DNA of 48,399 nt from Betaproteobacteria bacterium. GTDB lineage: Bacteria; Pseudomonadota; Gammaproteobacteria; Burkholderiales; Rhodocyclaceae. Shown piece after piece: positions 32,695-41,337 of the stretch. A program made the translations under genes and the position numbers. A model generated the notes under the pieces. That model saw only the letters and a program-made list of their open reading frames with translations. It was not told where the DNA came from and searched no databases. Numbering within the stretch: the first letter of the stretch is position 1; the number at the start of each line of letters is the position of its first letter. The stretch is from assembly GCA_009781085.1 (NCBI GenBank), contig WQYV01000009.1:1-48399 (forward strand). Direction: 5' to 3'.

Positions 32695-33492
32695 ATGACA
32701 ATCGCCGCCATTGATTTCTCCCGCTTGTATCGCGACCACATGATGATGGCCGGTAAGGCAAAACCAAACAGCGCCTGGGATATACGCGCATCCAGCATGA
32801 ACCGAAGAGCAAAAAAAGAGCGATATGCGGATGAATTCATCTCGCGCATAGACCTGACCAACGCCCGCACCCTGCTGGATGTTGGCTGTGGCACCGGCGT
32901 TATCTGCCTGCCGCTGGCCGCACGGCTTGAGCGCGTCATCGGCCTGGATTACAGCGCGGCCATGCTCGACGAACTGAAAAAAAACATCGCAACGCAGGGC
33001 ATTGCCAACGCCGACGCCCTGCATCTGGCCTTTGAAGACGACTGGTCGGACGTACCCGAATGCGACATCGTCGTCGCTTCGCGTTCAACCCAAGTGGAGG
33101 ACATCGGCAACGCGCTGGAAAAACTCAACGCCAAAGCGAAAAAGCGCGTCTACCTCACGCATCTGGTCGGGGGGAACTTCATCGACCAGAAGATTTTCGA
33201 TGCCATTGGCCGTCGCAAACCGCAGCCAGCGCCCGACTACATCTACTTGCTCAATATCCTGCACAGCCGGAATATCCACCCGAGGCTCGACTACTTCGAC
33301 AACGAAGGCCCCCTTGATGGCATCACCGACTTCGATGAATTCCTGCAACGCATCACCTGGTCGCTTGGCGAACTCGACACGAACGAATGCGCCCGACTGC
33401 AAGCATGGTTTGCTGAGGTCATGGCGAGCGGCGGCCTCAAAACGACCCTGCGCTGGGCTTTCATCTCCTGGGAAAAAACAAACAACGGGTGA
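32695..33492 (+). CDS. Class I SAM-dependent methyltransferase
   Basis: ARTLLDVGCGTGVICLPLAARLERVIGLDYSAAMLDELKKN. Confidence 0.9.
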   Translation: MTIAAIDFSRLYRDHMMMAGKAKPNSAWDIRASSMNRRAKKERYADEFISRIDLTNARTLLDVGCGTGVICLPLAARLERVIGLDYSAAMLDELKKNIATQGIANADALHLAFEDDWSDVPECDIVVASRSTQVEDIGNALEKLNAKAKKRVYLTHLVGGNFIDQKIFDAIGRRKPQPAPDYIYLLNILHSRNIHPRLDYFDNEGPLDGITDFDEFLQRITWSLGELDTNECARLQAWFAEVMASGGLKTTLRWAFISWEKTNNG

Positions 33493-33542
33493 ACTCATCC
33501 CAGCTTTTTGCGACCGTACTTACCAAACGACAGTCCATCGCC

Positions 33543-34382
33543 ATGAACACAACAACCCTGCTATCCGAACTGCACGCCACCGCACTCGAACGGCTTGGCC
33601 CGGAGGCCGAAACGCTGAAACTGGAACGAGCGGTGCTCGGCATATTTTTTACCGGCGTCAAACTGAATAACGGCGCTGGCGGGATGTGCGCGACACCGGT
33701 CAAAACAGTGCCCGAGGCCGTATGCTGCCCCAGTTCTGCCAATGCCATGCCGACTCCCGGAAAAATATCGGGACTCAGCGTAAAACAGGTTATGGACGAC
33801 CTTAACCGTCCGCAGGGTTTGCGCCGGGGCTTGGCCATCGCCACGCTCAACGCGGTGGCAGAAACGCTCTGGAAGCGAGACGGTCCGCCAGCCGGTACCA
33901 TCCAGCTTGAAGGCGACGCCTTCGATGCGCTCATACTCGAGCCCGGCCAGTCTGTTGCGCTGGTTGGCGCATTTCCGCCCTACCTGCGCGAACTGCGTCG
34001 GCGCAACCAGCCCTTCAAGGTGCTCGAACTCGACCCGGCCACCCTCAAACCTGAGGAACTGCCTTACTACGTGCCCGCCGAACGAGCCGCCGAGGTGGTC
34101 CCATTCGCGGATGTCTTCATCACCACAGGAACCACCCTCATCAACGGCTCGCTCGACGGCCTGCTGCAACTGCTGCGGCCCGGCGCCAAGGCGGCGATCA
34201 TCGGCCCGACCACGACGCTGATCGCCGAACCCTATGCACGGCGCAACGTCGCGATCATCGGCGGGGCGCGAGTCAAAGCCCCGGACGAATTGCTCGACTT
34301 GCTGGCCGAAGGCGGATCCGGCTATCACTTCTTTGATAAAACGGTGGAGCGTGTCACCTTGCGCTTCTCGCCCGGAACATAA
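33543..34382 (+). CDS. DUF4213/DUF364 (heavy-metal-chelation-like) protein
   Basis: GLRRGLAIATLNAVAETLWKRDG; ALVGAFPPYLRELRRRNQPFKVLELDP; FITTGTTLINGSLDGLLQLLRPGAKAAIIGPTTTL. Confidence 0.8.
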   Translation: MNTTTLLSELHATALERLGPEAETLKLERAVLGIFFTGVKLNNGAGGMCATPVKTVPEAVCCPSSANAMPTPGKISGLSVKQVMDDLNRPQGLRRGLAIATLNAVAETLWKRDGPPAGTIQLEGDAFDALILEPGQSVALVGAFPPYLRELRRRNQPFKVLELDPATLKPEELPYYVPAERAAEVVPFADVFITTGTTLINGSLDGLLQLLRPGAKAAIIGPTTTLIAEPYARRNVAIIGGARVKAPDELLDLLAEGGSGYHFFDKTVERVTLRFSPGT

Positions 34383-34405
34383 GCACCTTGATTTGACATG
34401 CTGAG

Positions 34406-35203
34406 ATGAGTTTGCAGGCAAAAGCTCCCCTGTCCGACAGCGCCACCTTGCGCCAACCTCCATCCAGCCCAACCCGCTGGATACGGGTGGCCGTACAGTG
34501 GCTTGGCGTCGGGCTGGCGCATGGTGTAGTGCTTGCTGCCGTCCTGCAAGCATCGCCACCACCGCCACGAATCATGCCCAAAGTGATTCAGGCTGGCCTG
34601 ATTGCGTCGACCTCTTTGCCCGCCGGTCTCTCGGAATATTCATTCCAGGAGGAACGGTTGGAGCCGCCCAAGTTGCCACCAAAACCTCAGCAGCCAAAAA
34701 AATCCAAACCTCCAAAGGAAACAAAGCAAAAGCCACCTATCCCCAAAAATCCGAAACCGCTGCTTGCCGCTGCATCCGTCAGCGAAGAGGCATCCGCTTC
34801 TTCATATGAAGTCGCGCAACCTTCAGTTGAGCCTTCCCAAAGCGTTCCTGCCGCAACAGGCTCAGATTCATCCGCGTCATTGGCACTGGCACCGACATCG
34901 GCAGGCAGCCCAGCTACCGGCACGCTAGTAGCGCCCATATTCAATGCCGACTACCTGGAGAATCCGCCCCCAGCCTATCCGCAACTCTCCCGTCGGCGCG
35001 GTGAAACCGGGAGCGTCCTGTTGCGTGTCTACGTATCCGCCGATGGGCGTGCCAAGCGCGTCGAAATCGACAAGTCCTCCGGTTTCGAGCGCCTCGACAC
35101 CGCCGCACGCAATGCAGTTTCCGGATGGCGTTTTGTGCCCGCCCGACGCGGAAGCGAACATGTTGCAGCCTGGGTGCTGGTTCCTATCTCTTTTGTGTTG
35201 TGA
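34406..35203 (+). CDS. tonB: TonB family energy transducer
   Basis: One TM, Pro/Lys-rich linker, C-terminal YPQLSRRRGETGSVLLRVYVSADGRAKRVEIDKSSGFERLDTAARNAVSGWRFVPAR. Confidence 0.94.
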   Translation: MSLQAKAPLSDSATLRQPPSSPTRWIRVAVQWLGVGLAHGVVLAAVLQASPPPPRIMPKVIQAGLIASTSLPAGLSEYSFQEERLEPPKLPPKPQQPKKSKPPKETKQKPPIPKNPKPLLAAASVSEEASASSYEVAQPSVEPSQSVPAATGSDSSASLALAPTSAGSPATGTLVAPIFNADYLENPPPAYPQLSRRRGETGSVLLRVYVSADGRAKRVEIDKSSGFERLDTAARNAVSGWRFVPARRGSEHVAAWVLVPISFVL

Positions 35204-35211
35204 GTTCTCCC

Positions 35212-35943
35212 ATGAATGATCCCGTCCTTGGTTTCTCCCATTTCCTTTCCCAGGCAGACAATGTTGCACGGTTCATCCTCGCTTTGATGCTGATTGCCTC
35301 GCTGCTAACTTGGGGAATCGTCACCGACCGCTTGGTCAACCACTGGCTGCTCAGACGCCGCAGCAAAAACTTTTTTGCCCGGTTTCTGCGTATCGATTCC
35401 TTTACCGAATTGATGAAAAACAGTGAATTTGACCAGAACGATCCCTATTCTCGGCTCACGCGCAATACCGTTGACACAGCCCGTCATTACGCCGCATGCG
35501 ATGCCAGCCATGTCAATGCCGCGGGTGAGCCATCCGAATTCTTTACCCGTTCCTTACGGCAAGGCATCGAAAAAGAGACCGAACAGCTCGAACGCGGCCT
35601 CACCATGCTGGCCTCGATAGGATCGACAGCGCCATTCGTAGGACTGTTCGGTACGGTCTGGGGCATCTACCACGCCCTGCTCTCCATCGGGTTATCCGGT
35701 CAGGGGACGCTCGACAAAATTGCCGGCCCTGTTGGCGAGGCGCTAATCATGACCGCCATCGGCCTTGCTGTCGCAATCCCCGCTGTGCTTGGATACAACG
35801 CGCTAGTCCGGCGCAATCGTGTCGTTCTGTCCCGGCTTGATGCCTTCGGCCATGATCTGCTGATCCTTGCCATGACAGGCGCCCCGCTGGAACGCAGCGT
35901 GCGTACTCACATACGTGCCGTGCATGTTGCCGGAGACGCATGA
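35212..35943 (+). CDS. exbB: MotA/TolQ/ExbB proton channel family protein
   Basis: LTMLASIGSTAPFVGLFGTVWGIYHALLSIGLSGQGTLDKIAGPVGEALIMTAIGLAVAIPAVLGYN. Confidence 0.95.
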   Translation: MNDPVLGFSHFLSQADNVARFILALMLIASLLTWGIVTDRLVNHWLLRRRSKNFFARFLRIDSFTELMKNSEFDQNDPYSRLTRNTVDTARHYAACDASHVNAAGEPSEFFTRSLRQGIEKETEQLERGLTMLASIGSTAPFVGLFGTVWGIYHALLSIGLSGQGTLDKIAGPVGEALIMTAIGLAVAIPAVLGYNALVRRNRVVLSRLDAFGHDLLILAMTGAPLERSVRTHIRAVHVAGDA

Positions 35944-36353
35944 TGGCACTTGGAACACTAGGTACCACCAACCGCCCGATGGCCGAAATTAATATGATCC
36001 CACTGATCGACGTCATGCTGGTATTGCTGGTGATATTTATCGTCACCGCCCCGCTATTGACTCACGCAGTCAAGATCGAACTCCCGAAAGCCGCCAGCCA
36101 GCCCAACACCAGCCAGATGGATCACATCGAAGTGGCCGTGCAACGCGACGGGCAGCTTTACTGGAACGGCCAGCCGGTCACGGCTCCGGAACTGGAACGA
36201 TACGCGGCACAACTGGCTGCCAGTGCATCAACGGCCGAAATTCACCTCAAGGGCGACGACGCCGTTCCTTACGGAAATATGGCACGGGTACTGTCGTTGC
36301 TTGCACGGCAGGGTTTGTCTCATATCGGCTTTGTCACCGAACCACCAAAATAA
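35940..36353 (+). CDS. exbD: Biopolymer transporter ExbD
   Basis: MAEINMIPLIDVMLVLLVIFIVTAPLLTHAVKIELPKA. Confidence 0.95.
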   Translation: MMALGTLGTTNRPMAEINMIPLIDVMLVLLVIFIVTAPLLTHAVKIELPKAASQPNTSQMDHIEVAVQRDGQLYWNGQPVTAPELERYAAQLAASASTAEIHLKGDDAVPYGNMARVLSLLARQGLSHIGFVTEPPK

Positions 36354-36371
36354 TTGTCACTCGACTATCTG

Positions 36372-36578
36372 ATAATGAACATGCTGATGAAAAATGACGG
36401 GCGGCTGGGGAGGAATTGGCTCAAGGGGACGCTGGGGGACCGCCTGCACGCGGTGCTGTGCGGGGCCGGACACAACCTGCGCATGATCCTCAGGAAGCTG
36501 CGGCTTCTTTTTGCCCTGGTTTTTATCGGGCTACGTGCCGCACGGCAACGCTTCGGATTAGGGAACTTCGCCGTCTGA
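36372..36578 (+). pseudogene. IS5-family transposase C-terminal remnant
   Basis: MNMLMKNDGRLGRNWLKGTLGDRLHAVLCGAGHNLRMILRKLRLLFA matches the usual IS5-type C-terminal tail; no DDE domain upstream. Confidence 0.75.
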
Positions 36579-36710
36579 CAGGATGGCTTCTCAAAATAGG
36601 CTATTGTTCAAGGCCGACTATTTACCGTAGGCCGAAAAGGTTGCAAAAAAAAGAAGAAAGAAAAACCAACCGAGTTTATTCATAATTCGCAGCTTTTGGT
36701 AGCAGAGTTT

Positions 36711-38633
36711 TCATTTCTCATCCTCATTTTCCGGGAACCGAAACAACCTAATCTCCTGTTCATCCTCAGAACAGAGAGACCCATTATTTGCACAAATCTC
36801 CTTAATCCTTGTTTCGTAAGCGGCCTGGACGCAATCGGCGTCTTTGCAGGCATTGCGGCGTTTGAGCCAAGCGCGTTGGGCTAGTTGATCTTTTTCATGG
36901 CTTTTAAAATATGGTTTATCAAGAAAGCTGTAAAATCCTGCCAACATTACATCAAGCTGAGAAAGGTATTCATCTGTACAAATTGTTTTTTCAACAGCGG
37001 TGTAAGATTTTGTACAGTCAAAACTTGGTTTGAAATCATTTTGATATTTTGCGTACTTTTCTACTGACTCATATGGCCAAATGATTTCACCACGACGATT
37101 TTTCAGGACTTCGTGACCGTCAAATTCGTCTATGAGTATAATAATTTCGCCTTTTGTATTGATGTAACCCCATTTTCCATTTTCATCCCTGATTCGTGCA
37201 GCGCCATTGGGTTCAAAATACCCTATATCCTTAAACCTCGGATATATCACTATCTTACCCTTGATGTTAATGAAACCATATGCTTCGTTTTCCATGATCT
37301 TTGCCAAACCATTTGAAGCAAAATCTTCCGCATCATCAAATCTCGGTGGGATTACTATCCTGCCCTTTGCGTTGATGAAACCAGTTTTTCTGATTCTGAC
37401 TCTTTCACTATGGGATGCTATTTTACCCTCGGAGTTGGTGTAATATCTCACGCTTATCTCGTCGCTTCCTTCGACAATCCGTGCCAAACCATTAGCGGTA
37501 AAATCATATGCATCATCAAACTTTGCCGGAATCACTATTTTGCCATTAGTGTTGATATAGCCCCATTTTCCGTTTTCGTTAACTGCTGCCAAGCCATTGA
37601 TGGCAAAATCCTTCGCATTATCAAACCTCGGCAAAATTACTACCTTACCCTTGGTGTTGATATATCCCCATTTCTCATTATTTGCGAACTGTGCTAAACC
37701 TGTGGTTCCAAAACTCCCTATCCAACCATCAAATTTAGGCGAAATTACTATCTCTCCCTTGGAATTGATGTAACCCAATTTTCCATTTTCTACGATCCGC
37801 GCCAAACCATTGGTTTCAAAATCCCTTGCGCTCTCGAACCTTGCCGGAATCACCATATTGCCTTTTGTATTGATGAAACCCCACTTTCCGTTTTTTTCAA
37901 TCAATGCCAAGCCGTTTGTGGCAAAATTTAACTTATCCTGATTCTCAGACCTTATCGGTATCAACATTTTTCCCTTGGCGTTGATATAACCTCTTTCGTA
38001 GTTTCTCTCATAACCTTCACCGACTAGTGCCAAACCATTTTCGTCAAAATCTTCTGCTTCATCAAACCTCGGTTTAATCACTATCTTCCCCTTGGCATTG
38101 ATGTAACCGTATTTTCCGTCTTTCTTGATCCTCGCCAAACCATTGGCAGTAAAATCACCAGCATTAAAATAAAACCCTGGTGTCTGCTCAAAATACTCAA
38201 ACTTTGGAGGAATCACCATCTTGCCTTTGGAGTTGATGTAACCCCAGCGCCCATTTTCGTTGACTGCTGCCAAACCATTGGGGGCAAAATCCTTTACATC
38301 CTCGAACCTTGGGGGAACCACCATCTCGCCCTTGAGGTTGATGAAACCCCATTTTTCGCCTTCTTTAACCTTGACTGCTGCCAACCCATTGGCAACAAAA
38401 TTAATTCCACTAGAACCAGCAAATTTAGGTGGAATCACTATCTCGCCTTTGATGTTGATGCAACCCCATTTTTTATCTACCAATATAGGAATAATATTCT
38501 CAGCCTTATTTTTCGGTATCTCTGCTGCATTTATCGGTATCCCACAACATAGCCCCCCAATAACTCCCGTCAATACCAGAGCAACCAATCCAAGGCTACA
38601 TTTTTTCTTACCTCTATCCAGCCCGTTATTCAT
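36711..38633 (-). CDS. Secreted WG-repeat protein with C-terminal LprI/DUF1311 domain; putative immunity-type protein
   Basis: Signal peptide; about 12 repeats of the type WGYINxKGKxVIPPKFD; C-terminal FDCTKSYTAVEKTICTDEYLSQLDVMLAGFYSFLDKPYFKSHEKDQLAQRAWLKRRNACKDADCVQAAYETRI. Confidence 0.88.
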   Translation of the reverse strand: MNNGLDRGKKKCSLGLVALVLTGVIGGLCCGIPINAAEIPKNKAENIIPILVDKKWGCINIKGEIVIPPKFAGSSGINFVANGLAAVKVKEGEKWGFINLKGEMVVPPRFEDVKDFAPNGLAAVNENGRWGYINSKGKMVIPPKFEYFEQTPGFYFNAGDFTANGLARIKKDGKYGYINAKGKIVIKPRFDEAEDFDENGLALVGEGYERNYERGYINAKGKMLIPIRSENQDKLNFATNGLALIEKNGKWGFINTKGNMVIPARFESARDFETNGLARIVENGKLGYINSKGEIVISPKFDGWIGSFGTTGLAQFANNEKWGYINTKGKVVILPRFDNAKDFAINGLAAVNENGKWGYINTNGKIVIPAKFDDAYDFTANGLARIVEGSDEISVRYYTNSEGKIASHSERVRIRKTGFINAKGRIVIPPRFDDAEDFASNGLAKIMENEAYGFINIKGKIVIYPRFKDIGYFEPNGAARIRDENGKWGYINTKGEIIILIDEFDGHEVLKNRRGEIIWPYESVEKYAKYQNDFKPSFDCTKSYTAVEKTICTDEYLSQLDVMLAGFYSFLDKPYFKSHEKDQLAQRAWLKRRNACKDADCVQAAYETRIKEICANNGSLCSEDEQEIRLFRFPENEDEK

Positions 38634-39547
38634 TTGCTATCTTCATTTAACGGATAACGAAACAAACTAATCTCCTGTTCATCCTCTTCGGAACAGAGAG
38701 ATTCACGTTTCGCACATAGTTCTTTGATCCGTGTTTCGTAAGCGGCCTGGATGCAATCGGCGTCTTTGCAGGTATTGCGGCGTTTGAGCCAAGCGCGTTG
38801 CTCTGGAGCGAGTCGCTCCTTATCTTCGTAATCGTAAACAATCTCTTGGTAAAACCCTGCCAGTATTACATCAAGCTGCGAAAGGTATTCATCTGCGCAA
38901 ATGGTTTTTTCCACAAAGGTGCGAGATTTTGTGCAGTCAAAACTTGGTTTGAAATCGGTTTTCTTGTTTGCGCTTTTTTTAATGGGTTCGCCTTTTAATA
39001 TTTTGATAGATGCTATAATTTTATGTATCATTTCTCGCTGTTTTTCATTGTCAAGCTCTAGGCTATAATTAGAACCAACAGTAAACGAAACGCCATATGG
39101 AGAGTCAACGAGAGCGCTGTAACATAATTGCGGCACAAAACCTGGAAAAGGAGCCCCAGTAAAAGCGTCGACTTTTTCATAAATATCAAAATTTCCGATA
39201 GAACCCATTTTAACCGCTTTCCAAACTTTTCCCATTGGAGAAAGGTATGCCAAAACACCCGGTGGAAGTTTTCTGTTATTATCAGGGTTTTTATCTAAAA
39301 AATTTGATTGTTTGATTGTTTCAGAAAATTCCTTACCTGAGTCAAAACATATCGTCAGTTCAAACTTGTGACTTGTTATTAATACACATGTTTTATTTTG
39401 GTTATGTTCAGACTTTTTCAATTTTTTGTAATTATATGGAATAATAATCTCGGCCTGCCCAACTATTAATACTTGTTCTTCGGCTTTGGCACTGCTCGTA
39501 CTAATTAAAATAAAAGGTAAAATCAATAAATGAAATTTGTATTTCAT
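38630..39547 (-). CDS. Secreted protein with C-terminal LprI/DUF1311 domain; putative immunity protein
   Basis: Signal peptide MKYKFHLLILPFILISTSSAKA; C-terminal FDCTKSRTFVEKTICADEYLSQLDVILAGFYQEIVYDYEDKERLAPEQRAWLKRRNTCKDADC. Confidence 0.85.
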   Translation of the reverse strand: MKYKFHLLILPFILISTSSAKAEEQVLIVGQAEIIIPYNYKKLKKSEHNQNKTCVLITSHKFELTICFDSGKEFSETIKQSNFLDKNPDNNRKLPPGVLAYLSPMGKVWKAVKMGSIGNFDIYEKVDAFTGAPFPGFVPQLCYSALVDSPYGVSFTVGSNYSLELDNEKQREMIHKIIASIKILKGEPIKKSANKKTDFKPSFDCTKSRTFVEKTICADEYLSQLDVILAGFYQEIVYDYEDKERLAPEQRAWLKRRNTCKDADCIQAAYETRIKELCAKRESLCSEEDEQEISLFRYPLNEDSK

Positions 39548-39550
39548 GAG

Positions 39551-40360
39551 TCATTCTCCATTCATAAGAATATTGAATATTCTTTTCGTATTATCTTTAC
39601 GCTCTTCAAGTCCATTAGGATCACCGGTATTAGAGTTGACACCGTTTATGGCTATGGATACACCACGCACATCAGCTTCAATATCTTTAACTCTTTCAGA
39701 TTCGGTAATTTTAGAATTTATTGGTGTTGGCCTGCCTGCTGTCCAATACCAACAACCAGCATCAATAGTTAGATAATCCTCCATACCAACTATTTGTGGA
39801 TTATCTATTTCGGCAGCTTTCTTTTTGGAATTATCCCACCAATGCCAATCATAATCCCCCTTTTCTCCATAGCTCTTCTGCTCTCTCAGCCATCCACGAT
39901 AATTCCAATAATCGGCATAATTTGACCTGCCGGTAAGTTGTTTCATTCCACGGTCTCTGAATTTTATGGCGTCCTCTTTTCCTAAGTTGCCATTATTATT
40001 ACTATATCCCATTTTGACATAATAATCATCATCTGGGTTATTGTACCATCCACCGACTTCCGATTGCAGACTTGCCCTATACCGTTCTCCTGATGAGGAT
40101 GCTTCAACCATTTTACCTAAGCATTCAGACTCTACAGCGCCTTGCCCAAAGAAATGCGACATTCTTGCTGGTGTTATTATCAGATGTTTCAGCATCAGTT
40201 TGTTCAGTATTCCCCGATACCTTTCCCGAATTGCGTCCGGAGTAGTTCCTGATATCCAATTATTTTGGATATTACGCGGATAGTATTCGTCATCCGAATA
40301 TATCCTCGCTAGTTCCACGCGATCCAGCCATGTGCACTTGCCCATGTGCGCAATAAACAT
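39551..40360 (-). CDS. Stand-alone GH19-like (chitinase/lysozyme fold) domain, orphan effector C-terminus
   Basis: MFIAHMGKCTWLDRVELARIY...ITPARMSHFFGQGAVESE...IKFRDRGMKQLTGRSNYADYWNYRGWL; colinear with the C-terminus of the 41338-44547 protein. Confidence 0.85.
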   Translation of the reverse strand: MFIAHMGKCTWLDRVELARIYSDDEYYPRNIQNNWISGTTPDAIRERYRGILNKLMLKHLIITPARMSHFFGQGAVESECLGKMVEASSSGERYRASLQSEVGGWYNNPDDDYYVKMGYSNNNGNLGKEDAIKFRDRGMKQLTGRSNYADYWNYRGWLREQKSYGEKGDYDWHWWDNSKKKAAEIDNPQIVGMEDYLTIDAGCWYWTAGRPTPINSKITESERVKDIEADVRGVSIAINGVNSNTGDPNGLEERKDNTKRIFNILMNGE

Positions 40361-40410
40361 CACCTTGCTCTTTCAGGACAGACAAAGGTTGAACAGATTT
40401 ACAATTTTTC

Positions 40411-41334
40411 TCATTTATCACTTTCTGGAAAACGAAACAACTCAATCTCACGCTCATCCTCCTCAGAACAGGGGGATTCATTTTCTTTGCAGATTTCCTT
40501 AATTCGTATTTCATAAGCAGCCTGAATGCAATCAGCGTCTTTACAGGCATTACGGCGTTTGAACCAAGCGCGTTGCGCTAGTTGATCTTTTTCATGGCTT
40601 TTAAAATATGGTTTATCAAGAAAGCTGTAATAACCCGACAGCATTACATCAAGCTGCGAAAGGTATTCGTCTGCGCAAATGGTTTTTTCTACAAAGGTGC
40701 GAGATTTTGTGCAGTCAAAACTGGGTTTGAAATCGGTTTTGTTGTTTGCGGTTTTTTTAATTGGTTCTCCTTTCAGAATTTGGATGGATTTTATAATTTT
40801 GTGTATCCATTCGCGTTGCTGATTTGGAGAAACTCTGTAAATAGATATTACAGAAAATGAAACTCCGTAAGGTGAATCCACTAGAGCGTAGTAACACATA
40901 GCGCGAGATTGGTTTTTGTCATTTTCCGTGCAAAGATAGTTAGTATTTTCATAGATGCCAAATTTTCCGATGGAAATTTTCTTAATGGGTATCCAAACAT
41001 TACTTAGCTGTCCGAGCCCCGCCAAAACACTCGGCGGTAACTTTTTGTTGTTATCTGGATTTCTGTCCGAAAAAGAGCCTGAATCAGTACCGAATTCCTC
41101 AGAAAATTCTTTTCCTGTAGTAAAGCATATTATCATCTCTAATTTGCGTTCCAGTATCACTATGCATGTTGCCTTTGAAGAATATGATCCATTCGAGAGA
41201 TACTGGGTTCGTTTTAGCAACTGATAATTCATTGGAACTAGAATTTCAGATTTTCCAATGGTGAAGATTTGCTCTTCAGCCTTCGCACTTATAGTAAGAA
41301 ATGGTAGAAGGATAAAAATAATAATATATTTCAT
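40411..41334 (-). CDS. Secreted protein with C-terminal LprI/DUF1311 domain; putative cognate immunity protein
   Basis: Signal peptide; FDCTKSRTFVEKTICADEYLSQLDVMLSGYYSFLDKPYFKSHEKDQLAQRAWFKRRNACKDADC; starts 3 nt after the large effector ends. Confidence 0.85.
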   Translation of the reverse strand: MKYIIIFILLPFLTISAKAEEQIFTIGKSEILVPMNYQLLKRTQYLSNGSYSSKATCIVILERKLEMIICFTTGKEFSEEFGTDSGSFSDRNPDNNKKLPPSVLAGLGQLSNVWIPIKKISIGKFGIYENTNYLCTENDKNQSRAMCYYALVDSPYGVSFSVISIYRVSPNQQREWIHKIIKSIQILKGEPIKKTANNKTDFKPSFDCTKSRTFVEKTICADEYLSQLDVMLSGYYSFLDKPYFKSHEKDQLAQRAWFKRRNACKDADCIQAAYEIRIKEICKENESPCSEEDEREIELFRFPESDK

Positions 41335-41337
41335 TTC

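Noticed and set aside
33561-34568. 335-aa minus-strand ORF
   Set aside because: Antisense to the DUF364-type gene and tonB start; the plus-strand operon is better supported.
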